Below are positions 11,155 to 20,877 of a DNA stretch of 64,000 nt, one piece after another. The stretch is from Bartonella kosoyi. GTDB lineage: Bacteria > Pseudomonadota > Alphaproteobacteria > Rhizobiales > Rhizobiaceae. How positions within the stretch are numbered: the first letter of the stretch is position 1; the number at the start of each line of letters is the position of its first letter. A program made the translations under genes and the position numbers. Below the pieces are notes generated by a model, which saw nothing but the letters and a program-made list of their open reading frames with translations, was not told the origin of the DNA and did not search any database. The stretch covers positions 1,488,001 through 1,552,000 of the forward strand of contig NZ_CP031843.2 of the NCBI RefSeq assembly GCF_003606325.2. The letters run 5' to 3'.

Positions 11155-14100
11155 ATGCCTATATTTAAAAAAAATATCATTCCTTCCAATAGTCCTGCTC
11201 ATATGATTTTTGATGGCATTACTGATGGATTTGAAGCCTTTGCCCTTGCTAAATTAAGTTCAGAAATTGCACAGGGTAAACCACTCATCTATGTTGTCCG
11301 AGACGGAACAAAAATTGCACACTTAAAACAAGTTTTAAATTTTATTGAGCCCAATTTGCCCGTCCTTCAATTTCCTGCATGGGATTGTTTGCCTTATGAT
11401 CGCGTGTCACCAGGAATTGCTATTATGGCACGTCGACTATCAGCATTGGCACGCCTGGCCAATTTACGTCAAAATCCACATTCTGCAATTATCCTAACAA
11501 CAGCCAATGCAATTATGCAAAAGTTGCCTCCTCGTGAAATGATAGAAGCTCAGCTTATTCATGCACATGTTGGCCAGCGCCATAACATGGGACATTTCAT
11601 TCAATTCCTAGAAACTAATGGTTTTGAACGCGTTACGGTTGTCCGCGATGTTGGTGAGTTTGCTGTAAGAGGAGGGATACTTGATATCTTTTCTCCTATG
11701 GATATCCAGCCTTTACGTCTTGATTTTTTTGGAGATACCCTAGAAAGCATCCGTGTATTTGATCCAGAAAGTCAAAGAACAACACGCCAAAAAACTGAAC
11801 TTTTATTACAGGCAATGAGCGAGGTTGTTTTGACAGATGAATGCATCAGCCGTTTTAAAAGCAATTATACCCGTACATTTGGTGTATCACAAAAAAATAA
11901 CATGCTTTATGAAGCACTTGCTCAAGGTCGGCGTTTTGCTGGTATGGAACATTGGCTCCCATTTTTTTATGAAAGCCTTGATACTTTTTTTGATCATTGT
12001 GGCAATTTACCGCTTGTTTTTGAACATCTCATAGAAGAAGTTTTCGTTGAGCGTTATCGCCTTATTGAAGACTATTATAACGCGCGTAAAGAGCGCGAAA
12101 ATGATAAAGAAAATACGACGTCTTATCATCCGATAGATCCTAGTCTTCTCTACTTAACGCCAGAGCGTGTTTTGGAGTGTGTGCAACAATTTTCACAGCG
12201 TATTGATTTTTCGCCTTTTAATATTCCACAAAGTTTGGAACAAACAGTTATTCACACACAAGTAAAACAGGGATATGATTTTGTAAAAGAGCGTAATGCG
12301 CAAGAAAAGAATGTTTTTTCAAGTGTTATTGATCACATCGCATCTTTACGTGCTGCTGGCAAAAAAGTACTTTTAGCGTGTTGGAGTGAAGGTTCTCTCA
12401 ATCGTTTGGTACAAGTTCTTGACGAGCATGGATTGAAAAAAATAGATGTTGTAAAATCCTTGCAAACTGTCAAAGCAACACCACGAGATCGCATATTAGC
12501 AGCTGTTATCATGATAGAACATGGTTTTGAAGCTGAAGATTTAGCTATTATAGCAGAGCAAGATATTTTGGGTGATCGCTTCATAAGATCACCAAAGCGG
12601 CGTAAGAATAATACAAATTTTATTTCTGAGATTTCTGCTTTAAATTCTGGTGATCTTGTTGTGCATATTGATCATGGTATTGGCCAATTTGTTGGTCTAA
12701 AAACCATCACTACGACTGGAATTTTACGAGATTGTCTTGAAATTAAATATGCTGGAGGTGATTTACTCTTTTTACCTGTTGAAAATATTGAGCTTCTTTC
12801 ACGTTATGGTTCAGAAGGAACAGAGGTAACTTTAGACAAATTAGGGGGTGTGGCTTGGCAAGCACGTAAAGCTCGGCTTAAAAAACATTTATTGGAAATG
12901 GCAGGGCAATTAATTCGTATAGCTGCGGAGCGTGCGACCCGTGCTGCGCCTACTTTACTTCCACCAGTTGGACCATTTGATGAGTTTGTTGCTGGTTTTC
13001 CTTATGAAGAGACAGAAGATCAAATGAACGCCATTGATGCCGTTTTGGATGATTTAGCCTCAGGAAAGCCGATGGATCGCTTGATATGCGGTGATGTTGG
13101 CTTTGGAAAAACCGAAGTGGCTATTCGAAGTGCTTTTGTTGCAGCATTAAATGGATATCAAGTTGCTGTTGTTGTACCGACAACTTTGCTTTCACGTCAA
13201 CATTACAAGACGTTTATTTCCCGTTTTCAAGGATTACCGGTTAAAATTGGTCATGCTTCAAGGCTTGTAAAAACGAAAGAACTTGCACAAGTTAAAAAAG
13301 GGATTTCAGATGGTACAATCGATATCGTCATTGGAACCCATGCGTTATTAAGTGGTGCAGTCAATTTTTTACGGTTAGGTCTTCTTATCATTGATGAGGA
13401 GCAACATTTTGGGGTAAAACACAAAGAGCGTTTAAAAGAGCTTAAAAGTGATATTCACGTTCTTACACTTTCAGCAACCCCCATACCACGAACTTTAGGA
13501 TTGGCATTATCAGGAGTCCGTGAACTTTCATTAATTACCACGCCACCCATTGATAGAATGGCGGTTCGTACTTTTATTTCACCATTTGATGCACTTGTTA
13601 TACGCGAAACTTTGCTTCGAGAATATTATCGTGGTGGACAAAGTTTCTATGTTTGTCCTCGTATTTCTGATCTGGCTTTTGTAGAAGAATATCTCAAAAC
13701 TCATGTTCCAGAACTCAAATTTGTTATAGCTCATGGACAAATGCCGGCTGGGCAACTTGATGATATTATGAATGCATTTTACGATGGACAATACGATGTT
13801 TTGCTATCAACAACCATTATTGAATCGGGTCTTGATATTCCAACAGCCAATACATTAATTGTGCATCGCGCTGAGATGTTTGGTCTTTCTGCACTTTACC
13901 AGTTACGAGGAAGGGTAGGGCGCTCAAAACAACGTGCTTATGCACTCTTTACATTTCCTTCTGGTAAAGTTTTAACATCTGCAGCTGATCGTCGTCTTAA
14001 GGTGTTACAATCTCTTGATACATTGGGGGCTGGATTTCAATTGGCAAGTCACGATATGGATATTCGTGGTTCAGGAAATTTTTTAGGTGAAGAACAATCA

Positions 14101-14655
14101 GGACATATCAAAGAAGTTGGATTTGAACTCTATCAAAAAATGCTCGAAGAAGCTGTTGCTGAATTAAAAGATGGAGAGCTAAGTGAGGATAAGCAATGGT
14201 CACCTCAAATTTCACTCGCTACAACCGTGATGATACCAGAAAGTTTTGTGCCTGACTTATCATTACGTATGGGGCTTTATCGACGCTTGACAGAACTCGA
14301 GAATTTAGAACAAATTGATGAGTTTGCAGCCGAGTTAATCGATCGTTTTGGTCCTTTACCTCTTGAAGTTCAACACATTCTTAAAGTTTTTCATATCAAA
14401 ATATTGTGTCGAAAAGCTCATGTAGAAAAATTGGATGCTGGACCAAAGGGGATTGTCATACAGTTTCGCAATAACTATTTTGCCGATAGTGTTGCTCTTG
14501 TTCAGTGGGTGGGAAAACAAGGTTCAATGGCAAAAATTCGTCCAGATCAAAGTATTGCTCTTATTCGGGATTGGGCTACAGTTGATGAAAGACTTATTGG
14601 AGCAGCAACGATTATGACTGAGTTGGTAGAAATGGCAGAAAAACATTCTGTTTAA
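11155..14655 (+). CDS. mfd: Transcription-repair coupling factor
   Basis: DNA translocase that removes RNA polymerase stalled at lesions and recruits UvrA. The 1166 residues match the full length. In order: UvrB-like N-terminal region (VGEFAVRGGILDIFSP), the RNAP-interaction domain (GDLVVHIDHGIGQFVGL, about 500), Walker A CGDVGFGKTEVA (about 647), DEEQH box (about 748), motif SATPIPRTLGL, helicase lobe 2 with ESGLDIPTANT and QLRGRVGRS, and the C-terminal TRCF domain. It starts six bases after the sdhE stop with a weak ribosome site, so coupling to sdhE is likely. Confidence 0.96.
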   Translation: MPIFKKNIIPSNSPAHMIFDGITDGFEAFALAKLSSEIAQGKPLIYVVRDGTKIAHLKQVLNFIEPNLPVLQFPAWDCLPYDRVSPGIAIMARRLSALARLANLRQNPHSAIILTTANAIMQKLPPREMIEAQLIHAHVGQRHNMGHFIQFLETNGFERVTVVRDVGEFAVRGGILDIFSPMDIQPLRLDFFGDTLESIRVFDPESQRTTRQKTELLLQAMSEVVLTDECISRFKSNYTRTFGVSQKNNMLYEALAQGRRFAGMEHWLPFFYESLDTFFDHCGNLPLVFEHLIEEVFVERYRLIEDYYNARKERENDKENTTSYHPIDPSLLYLTPERVLECVQQFSQRIDFSPFNIPQSLEQTVIHTQVKQGYDFVKERNAQEKNVFSSVIDHIASLRAAGKKVLLACWSEGSLNRLVQVLDEHGLKKIDVVKSLQTVKATPRDRILAAVIMIEHGFEAEDLAIIAEQDILGDRFIRSPKRRKNNTNFISEISALNSGDLVVHIDHGIGQFVGLKTITTTGILRDCLEIKYAGGDLLFLPVENIELLSRYGSEGTEVTLDKLGGVAWQARKARLKKHLLEMAGQLIRIAAERATRAAPTLLPPVGPFDEFVAGFPYEETEDQMNAIDAVLDDLASGKPMDRLICGDVGFGKTEVAIRSAFVAALNGYQVAVVVPTTLLSRQHYKTFISRFQGLPVKIGHASRLVKTKELAQVKKGISDGTIDIVIGTHALLSGAVNFLRLGLLIIDEEQHFGVKHKERLKELKSDIHVLTLSATPIPRTLGLALSGVRELSLITTPPIDRMAVRTFISPFDALVIRETLLREYYRGGQSFYVCPRISDLAFVEEYLKTHVPELKFVIAHGQMPAGQLDDIMNAFYDGQYDVLLSTTIIESGLDIPTANTLIVHRAEMFGLSALYQLRGRVGRSKQRAYALFTFPSGKVLTSAADRRLKVLQSLDTLGAGFQLASHDMDIRGSGNFLGEEQSGHIKEVGFELYQKMLEEAVAELKDGELSEDKQWSPQISLATTVMIPESFVPDLSLRMGLYRRLTELENLEQIDEFAAELIDRFGPLPLEVQHILKVFHIKILCRKAHVEKLDAGPKGIVIQFRNNYFADSVALVQWVGKQGSMAKIRPDQSIALIRDWATVDERLIGAATIMTELVEMAEKHSV

Positions 14656-15534
14656 AGCAGTTCCTCTACTTTTCAGAATTATTCTATAAAAATAACCGAT
14701 TATTGATTTTTTATAAGAAAAAAATTTAAGATTATAATAAAAGAATCCCTTACATATTTATTTATGGTTCTTTATTATAACACGTATTGATACAATAAAG
14801 AAAAATAGCTTAGATCGTGTAACTGCAATAATAGCATTTGCATATAAGTATTTTCTGCAAGTTCTCTAAAAAGAAAAATTTAAATTAAGATAGTATGCTG
14901 TCTTCATTACGTAGTTTTTACTACGAAAGCGGTTTTATGACAGAAGCATACCACTATTGTTTGATAAATAGGGTTAGAAAAGTGCCCACAGAAAAAAATC
15001 CTTACAATTTTTCAAAAGCTGCAGATTAGGAATGTATTTAGTTTATCAAGTGTCCTTATAATTTAACTCTATCCTTTTCAGTTATACTACGGACATATAA
15101 AACACAAATTTTATCTAATATTTTGGAGCTTCATGCACTGCAATATTTGTTTCTAAAACCTTATAAGCTAACATGTAGAATAATAAGTGTAAAAAATTGA
15201 AATTTATAAGATTTTTAGAAGTGCATAGGAGTTTATTTTAATTGATATTGCAATATTGATTCGTTTGTGTAATCTTAGCATAATTGCACAGAGGTGTTTT
15301 ATGGATAAATTGCATCAAATACCCGTGTGATAAAGAGGGGAAAGCTATATGGGTATATAAAAGTTTACATAGATCGTCGTAGTTTTTCTCTAAATTTGAC
15401 TTTTTTTTTTATATTGAAGTAAAAGTAATGAAATTAATTTTTATTTCATTATTATTTAATAAAATTTAAATTGGAACTTTACTTAATATTTTTTTGAAAT
15501 TACTTAAAAGCGCGTTGAAAGGATTAACTTAAAC
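14656..15534. other. Non-coding stretch between mfd and the ialB-family gene
   Basis: About 880 bases with stops in all frames and no recognisable protein remnant. A short hairpin (CGTAGT, loop of four T, ACTACG) lies at 14910-14925. The last 150 bases are very AT-rich, include a TTGACT followed by a long T run near 15397-15412, and probably carry the promoter of the downstream gene, but I could not fix a convincing -35/-10 pair. A 30-codon open frame at 14937-15029 has no support. Confidence 0.5.
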
Positions 15535-16146
15535 ATGTCGCATAAAAATTTTTATTCTGCTGTTTCAGTATTAGTTGGAGCAGCTGCCCTTTTTCTTGTA
15601 GCTAGTATTTCTGCAAATGCGCAGACTTTGTCGCAAGGTTGGTACAAAGTTTGCAGTAAGCAGCATGATGTTGATATTTGTAATACAATGAATACTGTAT
15701 TATCGAATACGGGACAACCTTTAACGGCTTTTAATCTTGTTGAAATAAAAGGGAAGCAAAATGAAAAACGTATAGGTATTCAAGTGCCTACAGGTCGTTT
15801 TTTGCCAGAAGGTGTTCACATTCAAATAGGTGATGGCTTCTCTAAAAAAATTCCTTATATCATTTGTAATGGACCAAGTTGTATTGCCAATGATGTTTTA
15901 GATGATAAGCTTATTGCGGCTATGAAAAGTGGTACAAAAATGGTTGTAACCACTGTTAATTTCCGTGGTTCAGCTAATCCTATTGAATTTTCTCTTAATG
16001 GATTTACAGCGGCGTATACCGGTCCTGGTATGGAAGAAAAAGATTTCCAACAAGAGCAAATAAAGCTGCAGCAAGCTATTCAATCAAATCAAAAAGAAAT
16101 TGAAGAGCGTATGCGGGCTGAGCAAGAGAAAGCAAAACAAAAATAA
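15535..16146 (+). CDS. Invasion-associated locus B (IalB) family secreted protein
   Basis: The 203 residues begin with a clear signal peptide (hydrophobic residues about 9-27, likely cleavage after SANA), then a beta-rich domain typical of the IalB family. Cys residues in WYKVCSKQ, VDICNTM and YIICNGPSCIAND are placed as in that family. The C-terminal 35 residues form a charged Gln/Glu/Lys-rich helix, probably a short coiled coil. IalB of Bartonella is linked to erythrocyte invasion; whether this paralogue does the same is inference. The gene stands alone with its own terminator, opposite rne. Confidence 0.87.
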   Translation: MSHKNFYSAVSVLVGAAALFLVASISANAQTLSQGWYKVCSKQHDVDICNTMNTVLSNTGQPLTAFNLVEIKGKQNEKRIGIQVPTGRFLPEGVHIQIGDGFSKKIPYIICNGPSCIANDVLDDKLIAAMKSGTKMVVTTVNFRGSANPIEFSLNGFTAAYTGPGMEEKDFQQEQIKLQQAIQSNQKEIEERMRAEQEKAKQK

Positions 16147-16196
16147 TACACACAAGTCCATAGAATTAGTTTAAACTTTTTCTATGATTGTTTATT

Positions 16197-16230
16197 GAGA
16201 CCGCCACAAAAAATTGTGGCGGTTTCTTTT
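16197..16230 (+). terminator. Intrinsic terminator of the ialB-family gene
   Basis: A perfect ten-base-pair inverted repeat, ACCGCCACAA (16200-16209) and TTGTGGCGGT (16214-16223), with a four-A loop. It extends by three more pairs (one G-T wobble) and is followed by a T-rich tail (TTCTTTTTATT). It ends transcription 50-90 bases after the stop codon. On the minus strand there is no comparable T run, so it should serve the plus-strand gene rather than rne. Confidence 0.9.
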
Positions 16231-16235
16231 TATTG

Positions 16236-18866
16236 TTAATTTTTTGAAAGAGTTCTACGTTTCCACCAACCAATACGCGCAGTTTTAGGAGAATCATGAG
16301 ATGTTGATGAAATAACAACAGGTTGGTTGATTGTTTCTTCAATTGGGGAAGGAGAAGTTTCGACAGTTCTCTCCACCTTCATATCAGTTTCTTTCTCTAA
16401 TGTTTTTTCTATTTCTGTTGTTTCTTTAGAGGATGAATTTTTACGTGTTCTACGTGTTGATTTCTTAGTGTTTTCAGGGGGGGTATCCTCACCTTCATGA
16501 ACAGATTTTGCTGCTTTTTTTGCTCTAATTTTACGTACCGAACTGCTTTTAGGCTTTTCTTCAAGAGATTTTTGTTCTACGATATTTTGATCATTCTCTA
16601 GAGAAAGATTATTTTCTACCGCCTTTGAAGAACGTGTTCTACGTGTTTTACGTTTAAAATTTGTCTCATTTTTTGTTGTTTCATCTTGCTGTTGTACATC
16701 GAGAGCTTGCGTATCATCTTTTATTTCTTCAGGTTTAGAAGATTGAGTAGATGGAACACGACGTTTGCGGTGTGCTGCTTTAATTTCTGCTAAAGCCTGC
16801 TGAGCAAAATCTCCTACTGGTTCTGCGTAAGGAATGCGAATCTGATGAAGATTATTATCTTGATTGCGTCGACCACCACGACGTCCTCGACGGCGTCCTC
16901 GACGATAAGAATCATCACTCAATGTCTCTTCTTTTTTATGAACGGTGGAAAGAGACGGATCAGTAATTTCATCGTGGCGATTTTTGCGTCGAGGCTTTTG
17001 TTTTGTTTCAATGGGAGGAGAATTGTCAATAGATTCACTTTTTATGAAAATAGAATCTTCAATTTCTTGCTTATTGTCATCTTCCAATGGAGATTGAGAA
17101 ATACTTTCTGCTATTGTGCCTTTAGAAATAACAAGATGTTGCGTTCCAATACTATCATCTGCTTCAATACTAATATTAAGTTTAAAGCGTGTTTCTAAAT
17201 TAACAAGAATATTGCGTTTATGATTTAACACATAAAGCGCTGTTGCTACGGGTGTGCGCACAATAATATTATGTTGCGAATTATGAAGAAGATATTCTTC
17301 AATGGAGCGCATAACATGTAAAGCAATTGATGATTCAGAACGTATACTTCCTGTTCCTGCGCAATGGGGGCAGGGTTGTGTTGTACTTTCTAAAACTGAT
17401 ATGCGAATACGTTGACGGCTCATTTCTAAAAGGCCGAAATGTGAAATATGGCCAACTTGAATACGAGCACGATCATTTTTTAAACAGTCTTTTAATTTTT
17501 TTTCGACTAATCGCACATTGCGTTCTTCAAGCATGTCAATAAAATCAATCACGATTAAACCAGCAAGGTCACGTAAGCGTAATTGACGCGCTACTTCTTC
17601 TGCAGCTTCAAGGTTTGTTTGTAAAGCTGTCTTTTCAACAGAGAATTCTCTCGTAGAACGTCCAGAATTGACGTCAATAGCAACAAGTGCTTCTGTTTGA
17701 TTAATAACAAGATATCCCCCAGATTTTAAAGAAACTTGTGGTTGCAACATTTTATCAAGCTGAATTTCAATATTATTTCTTGCAAAAATAGGTGTAGGAT
17801 CGCGATAAGGTTGCACAACTTTTGCATGACTTGGCATAAGCATACGCATAAAGTCTTTCGCTTCACGATATCCTTGGTCTCCAGAGACAAGAATTTCACT
17901 AATGTTCTTATCATAAAGATCTCGTATAGAACGCTTTATAAGATTACTTTCTTCATGAACAAGGCATGGTGCCGTTGACTCGAGTGTCAAAGTGCGAATC
18001 GTATCCCATAACCGCATAAGATATTCATAATCGCGCTTAATTTCAGCTTTTGTTCTATTAGCGCCAGCAGTTCGTAAGATAACGCCCATCCCCTTTGGAA
18101 CGGCTAATTCTTTTACGATTTCTTTAAGACGCTTACGGTCTTGCACATTCGTAATTTTTCGTGAAATACCACCACCGCGTGCTGTGTTGGGCATGAGAAC
18201 AGAATAACGACCTGCTAGAGAGAGATATGTTGTAAGGGCGGCACCTTTATTTCCACGTTCTTCCTTGATGACTTGCACCAACAAAATTTGACGGCGTTTA
18301 ATTACTTCTTGAATTTTATACTGGCGCCCTTGTTTTCTTTGATATGTTGGGAGTTCTTCACGGATGTCTTCAGCACCGACCATTTCGATCTCATCATAAG
18401 AAACATCGGCATTTAATATCTCTTCTGTATGGTCAATAGTTACAGCTTCGGAGGTATTATCATTTTCAACATCGGCTGCTATAGCATTGTTTTTCGCATT
18501 TTTCTTTGTTCTTCTGGAGCGTTTTTTATTTTTAGTTGTTTCTTCCGTAAAAACATCTGTTGGATTTTCTCCTACAGCTGCCTTTTCTTCTTCTTCAAGA
18601 AGAGCAAGGCGATCAGCAATAGGAATTTGATAATAATCAGGATGAATTTCAGAAAATGTTAAAAAACCATGTCGGTTTCCACCATATTCAACAAACGCTG
18701 CTTGGAGAGATGGTTCTACACGCGTAATACGTGCAAGATAAATATTCCCCTTGAGCTGTTTTTTATGTTCTGATTCAAAATCAAGTTCTTCAATTTTGTT
18801 GCCGTGAACAACAACAACACGTGTTTCCTCCGGATGAGAGGCATCTATAAGCATTTTGTTTGACAT
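16236..18866 (-). CDS. rne: Ribonuclease E/G family endoribonuclease
   Basis: Endoribonuclease for mRNA decay and rRNA/tRNA processing; likely scaffold of a degradosome. The 876 residues show an S1 domain (GNIYLARITRVEPSLQAAFVEYGGNRHGFL) interrupted by an acidic/basic insertion (about 95-180). The catalytic core follows, with DVNSGRSTREFSVEKTALQTNLEAA and LIVIDFIDM carrying the magnesium-binding aspartates, then the zinc-link CPHCAGTGS. The C-terminal third is low-complexity, Arg/Lys/Glu-rich (RRGRRRGRRGGRR around 16872-16912), as expected for the disordered RNA- and partner-binding tail. It is convergent with the ialB-family gene. Confidence 0.95.
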   Translation of the reverse strand: MSNKMLIDASHPEETRVVVVHGNKIEELDFESEHKKQLKGNIYLARITRVEPSLQAAFVEYGGNRHGFLTFSEIHPDYYQIPIADRLALLEEEEKAAVGENPTDVFTEETTKNKKRSRRTKKNAKNNAIAADVENDNTSEAVTIDHTEEILNADVSYDEIEMVGAEDIREELPTYQRKQGRQYKIQEVIKRRQILLVQVIKEERGNKGAALTTYLSLAGRYSVLMPNTARGGGISRKITNVQDRKRLKEIVKELAVPKGMGVILRTAGANRTKAEIKRDYEYLMRLWDTIRTLTLESTAPCLVHEESNLIKRSIRDLYDKNISEILVSGDQGYREAKDFMRMLMPSHAKVVQPYRDPTPIFARNNIEIQLDKMLQPQVSLKSGGYLVINQTEALVAIDVNSGRSTREFSVEKTALQTNLEAAEEVARQLRLRDLAGLIVIDFIDMLEERNVRLVEKKLKDCLKNDRARIQVGHISHFGLLEMSRQRIRISVLESTTQPCPHCAGTGSIRSESSIALHVMRSIEEYLLHNSQHNIIVRTPVATALYVLNHKRNILVNLETRFKLNISIEADDSIGTQHLVISKGTIAESISQSPLEDDNKQEIEDSIFIKSESIDNSPPIETKQKPRRKNRHDEITDPSLSTVHKKEETLSDDSYRRGRRRGRRGGRRNQDNNLHQIRIPYAEPVGDFAQQALAEIKAAHRKRRVPSTQSSKPEEIKDDTQALDVQQQDETTKNETNFKRKTRRTRSSKAVENNLSLENDQNIVEQKSLEEKPKSSSVRKIRAKKAAKSVHEGEDTPPENTKKSTRRTRKNSSSKETTEIEKTLEKETDMKVERTVETSPSPIEETINQPVVISSTSHDSPKTARIGWWKRRTLSKN

Positions 18867-19477
18867 AAGTTAATATCCTGAAGGCGACATGCCCAATTTT
18901 ATTCAAACGAACGATGTAATTATTCGTAGATGTAAAGAGCTGTCTGCCATAAAAGGGAGGTACCAGAAAAACAGGATGGAACACCACGTGTAGATGCATA
19001 ACTGCATTTACACCATTTCTCATCATTATCCCCATCTGTTTCTTACGACTCATATTTCTTAAAAGTCTCTGGTAAAATAATCTTTAAAACAGTTCAGATA
19101 CCCGAACCAACGAATCTTAAATAATGCAATCCTAATTTTATAACATAGAAATTTTTCATCCATAACAAAGTCTCAACGCATAATATGCCACAACCCCTTT
19201 AAAGATAACTTACTATGAGTTACAGATAATTAGATCGATTATCAGCTAGGAAGCACCAATATTCTTTTATGTTGATATCATACGTTTGGCAAGTAACAAT
19301 GTAAATCATGTATCATGATAATATTTTTATGACCGTAATTTCATTTTTGAGTGTTTATAATGAAAGGGCTTAACATTTATTGAAAATAGAAAATAAATCT
19401 GGTGTATTGTTTTTATATAACCGAGATAAATTATTACAAATATTGTGTAGACTACTTTGCTTATGATAAGAGGGCTT
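18867..19477. other. Divergent intergenic region between rne and the amidase gene
   Basis: About 610 bases between two divergently transcribed genes with no supportable gene. A long leader before rne would fit the 5'-UTR-based autoregulation known for E. coli rne, but I see no matching structure by eye. The final 30 bases contain a near-perfect tandem repeat, CTTATGATAAGAG at 19460-19472 and 19475-19487, that runs into the start of the amidase gene. Confidence 0.5.
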
Positions 19478-20707
19478 ATGATAAGAGTTTTTTTTACCCA
19501 ACAGCTGAAAACAGCCTATTGGGATGTTATTGTGCAATTCATATGCTTTTTATTATTCTTTTTGTTATGCCAAACTGGTGTTCAAGCTGCGGATCCTTTG
19601 AAACTTATCAATTTTCGAACCATTGGTGATAGTGCTCATACACGTATAATTGCGCTTTTCAATTCAAAACCAAATATTCGTTTGCAGATTTTGGATAGGC
19701 CTGCACGTTTGGTTATCAATTTACCTACAATTGACTTTTCAATGCAAAATATGCCTTTAAAGAAACAAAATGCATTGTCCGTTATGCTCTCAGATGTCCG
19801 TTATGCTTTCTCTGACATACAAACTTCACGCATTATTTTGACAAGCAGAACAGCTTTTGTTGTTGAAAAAAGTATCGTAAAAAAATTAGACAGTGGTTTA
19901 TGGCAGTTGCTGGTTGATATTCGTAAAAGTACACAAGAAAAATTTGATAAGATATTAAAGAGCCAGCAAAGGAGAAATTTTGATACAAAACTACCGTTGA
20001 TTCCGGCGCAAAATTTTCGTGTTGTTCTTGATCCTGGTCATGGTGGTATTGATGGTGGTGCGCGAGGGGTCACTGGAATTTTAGAAAAAGATGTAACTTT
20101 AGATTTTGCACGTGCATTGCGAGAAGAATTACAAAAAGACCCGCATATTAGCGTTGCTTTAACGCGTGATTCTAATATTTTTTTAAGATTAAGCGAAAGA
20201 GTTAAAAAAGCGCAAGAATTTGATGCTGATCTTTTTATATCCATTCATGCGGATACGATTGATGTTCATTCTCTTCGCGGTGCTACAGTGTATACCATAT
20301 CAGATAAAGCTTCTGATGCCATTGCAAAATCTTTAGCTGAAAGTGAAAATAAAGTTGATTTGCTTGATGGTTTGCCTGCAGATGAAACGCTTGAAGTTAC
20401 AGATATCTTGATGGATCTTACACGGCGTGAAACGCATACATTTTCGGTTAATTTTGCAAATAGTGTTATTTCAAGTTTATCGAAGAGTCATATCAACTTA
20501 ATCAATAATCCTCATCGCTATGCTAATTTTCAAGTTTTAAGAGCTTCAGATATCCCTTCTGTCTTGATAGAGATCGGGTATCTATCCAATAAAGAGGATG
20601 AAAAGTTATTAAACGATCCTCATTGGAGAAAACAAATGGCTCTCTCAATTGCTCATTCTATTCGTCAATTCGCTGAATATAGACAGAAAATGGTACAGCC
20701 TCTTTAA
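19478..20707 (+). CDS. N-acetylmuramoyl-L-alanine amidase (AmiC type, AMIN + Amidase_3)
   Basis: Periplasmic zinc amidase that cleaves the stem peptide from peptidoglycan during cell separation. From 19478 it has about 409 residues: a hydrophobic export segment ending near VQAADP, an N-terminal AMIN domain, a linker, then the Amidase_3 domain. Zinc ligands are visible in VVLDPGHGGIDGGARG, the downstream Glu in GILEKDVTL and the SIHAD strand; the catalytic Glu is in SVLIEIGYLSN. Two starts compete (19463 and 19478) because the sequence CTTATGATAAGAG is duplicated; 19478 is preferred for the AGAGGG just upstream. The gene precedes PBP1A, a common alphaproteobacterial order. Confidence 0.92.
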   Translation: MIRVFFTQQLKTAYWDVIVQFICFLLFFLLCQTGVQAADPLKLINFRTIGDSAHTRIIALFNSKPNIRLQILDRPARLVINLPTIDFSMQNMPLKKQNALSVMLSDVRYAFSDIQTSRIILTSRTAFVVEKSIVKKLDSGLWQLLVDIRKSTQEKFDKILKSQQRRNFDTKLPLIPAQNFRVVLDPGHGGIDGGARGVTGILEKDVTLDFARALREELQKDPHISVALTRDSNIFLRLSERVKKAQEFDADLFISIHADTIDVHSLRGATVYTISDKASDAIAKSLAESENKVDLLDGLPADETLEVTDILMDLTRRETHTFSVNFANSVISSLSKSHINLINNPHRYANFQVLRASDIPSVLIEIGYLSNKEDEKLLNDPHWRKQMALSIAHSIRQFAEYRQKMVQPL

Positions 20708-20877
20708 ATTTATAAGAAAATAGAGTAATTAATATGGGATTTTAGTTTACCCTAGTATAAATATAAAAATAGAAAACAAATTTTCTTTTTCTCAATCTTG
20801 TGGTGATATCCACGTGGTGTGATTGAAATAACATATTTTTTCTTTAATCAATTCTTAAGAAAGCGATAGCCGTTTTT

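Noticed and set aside
14937..15029. A 30-codon open frame starting MTEAYHYC in the mfd to ialB-family gap
   Set aside because: Too short, no ribosome site, no family resemblance, and the surroundings have stops in all frames.
16872..16912. Repetitive CG-rich codons (Arg/Gly) in rne that look like a tandem repeat
   Set aside because: They encode the usual Arg-rich disordered tail of RNase E and are not exact repeats.
18790..19053. Minus-strand open frame overlapping the 5' end of rne
   Set aside because: It overlaps the conserved S1-domain coding region of rne in another frame and has no protein-like pattern.
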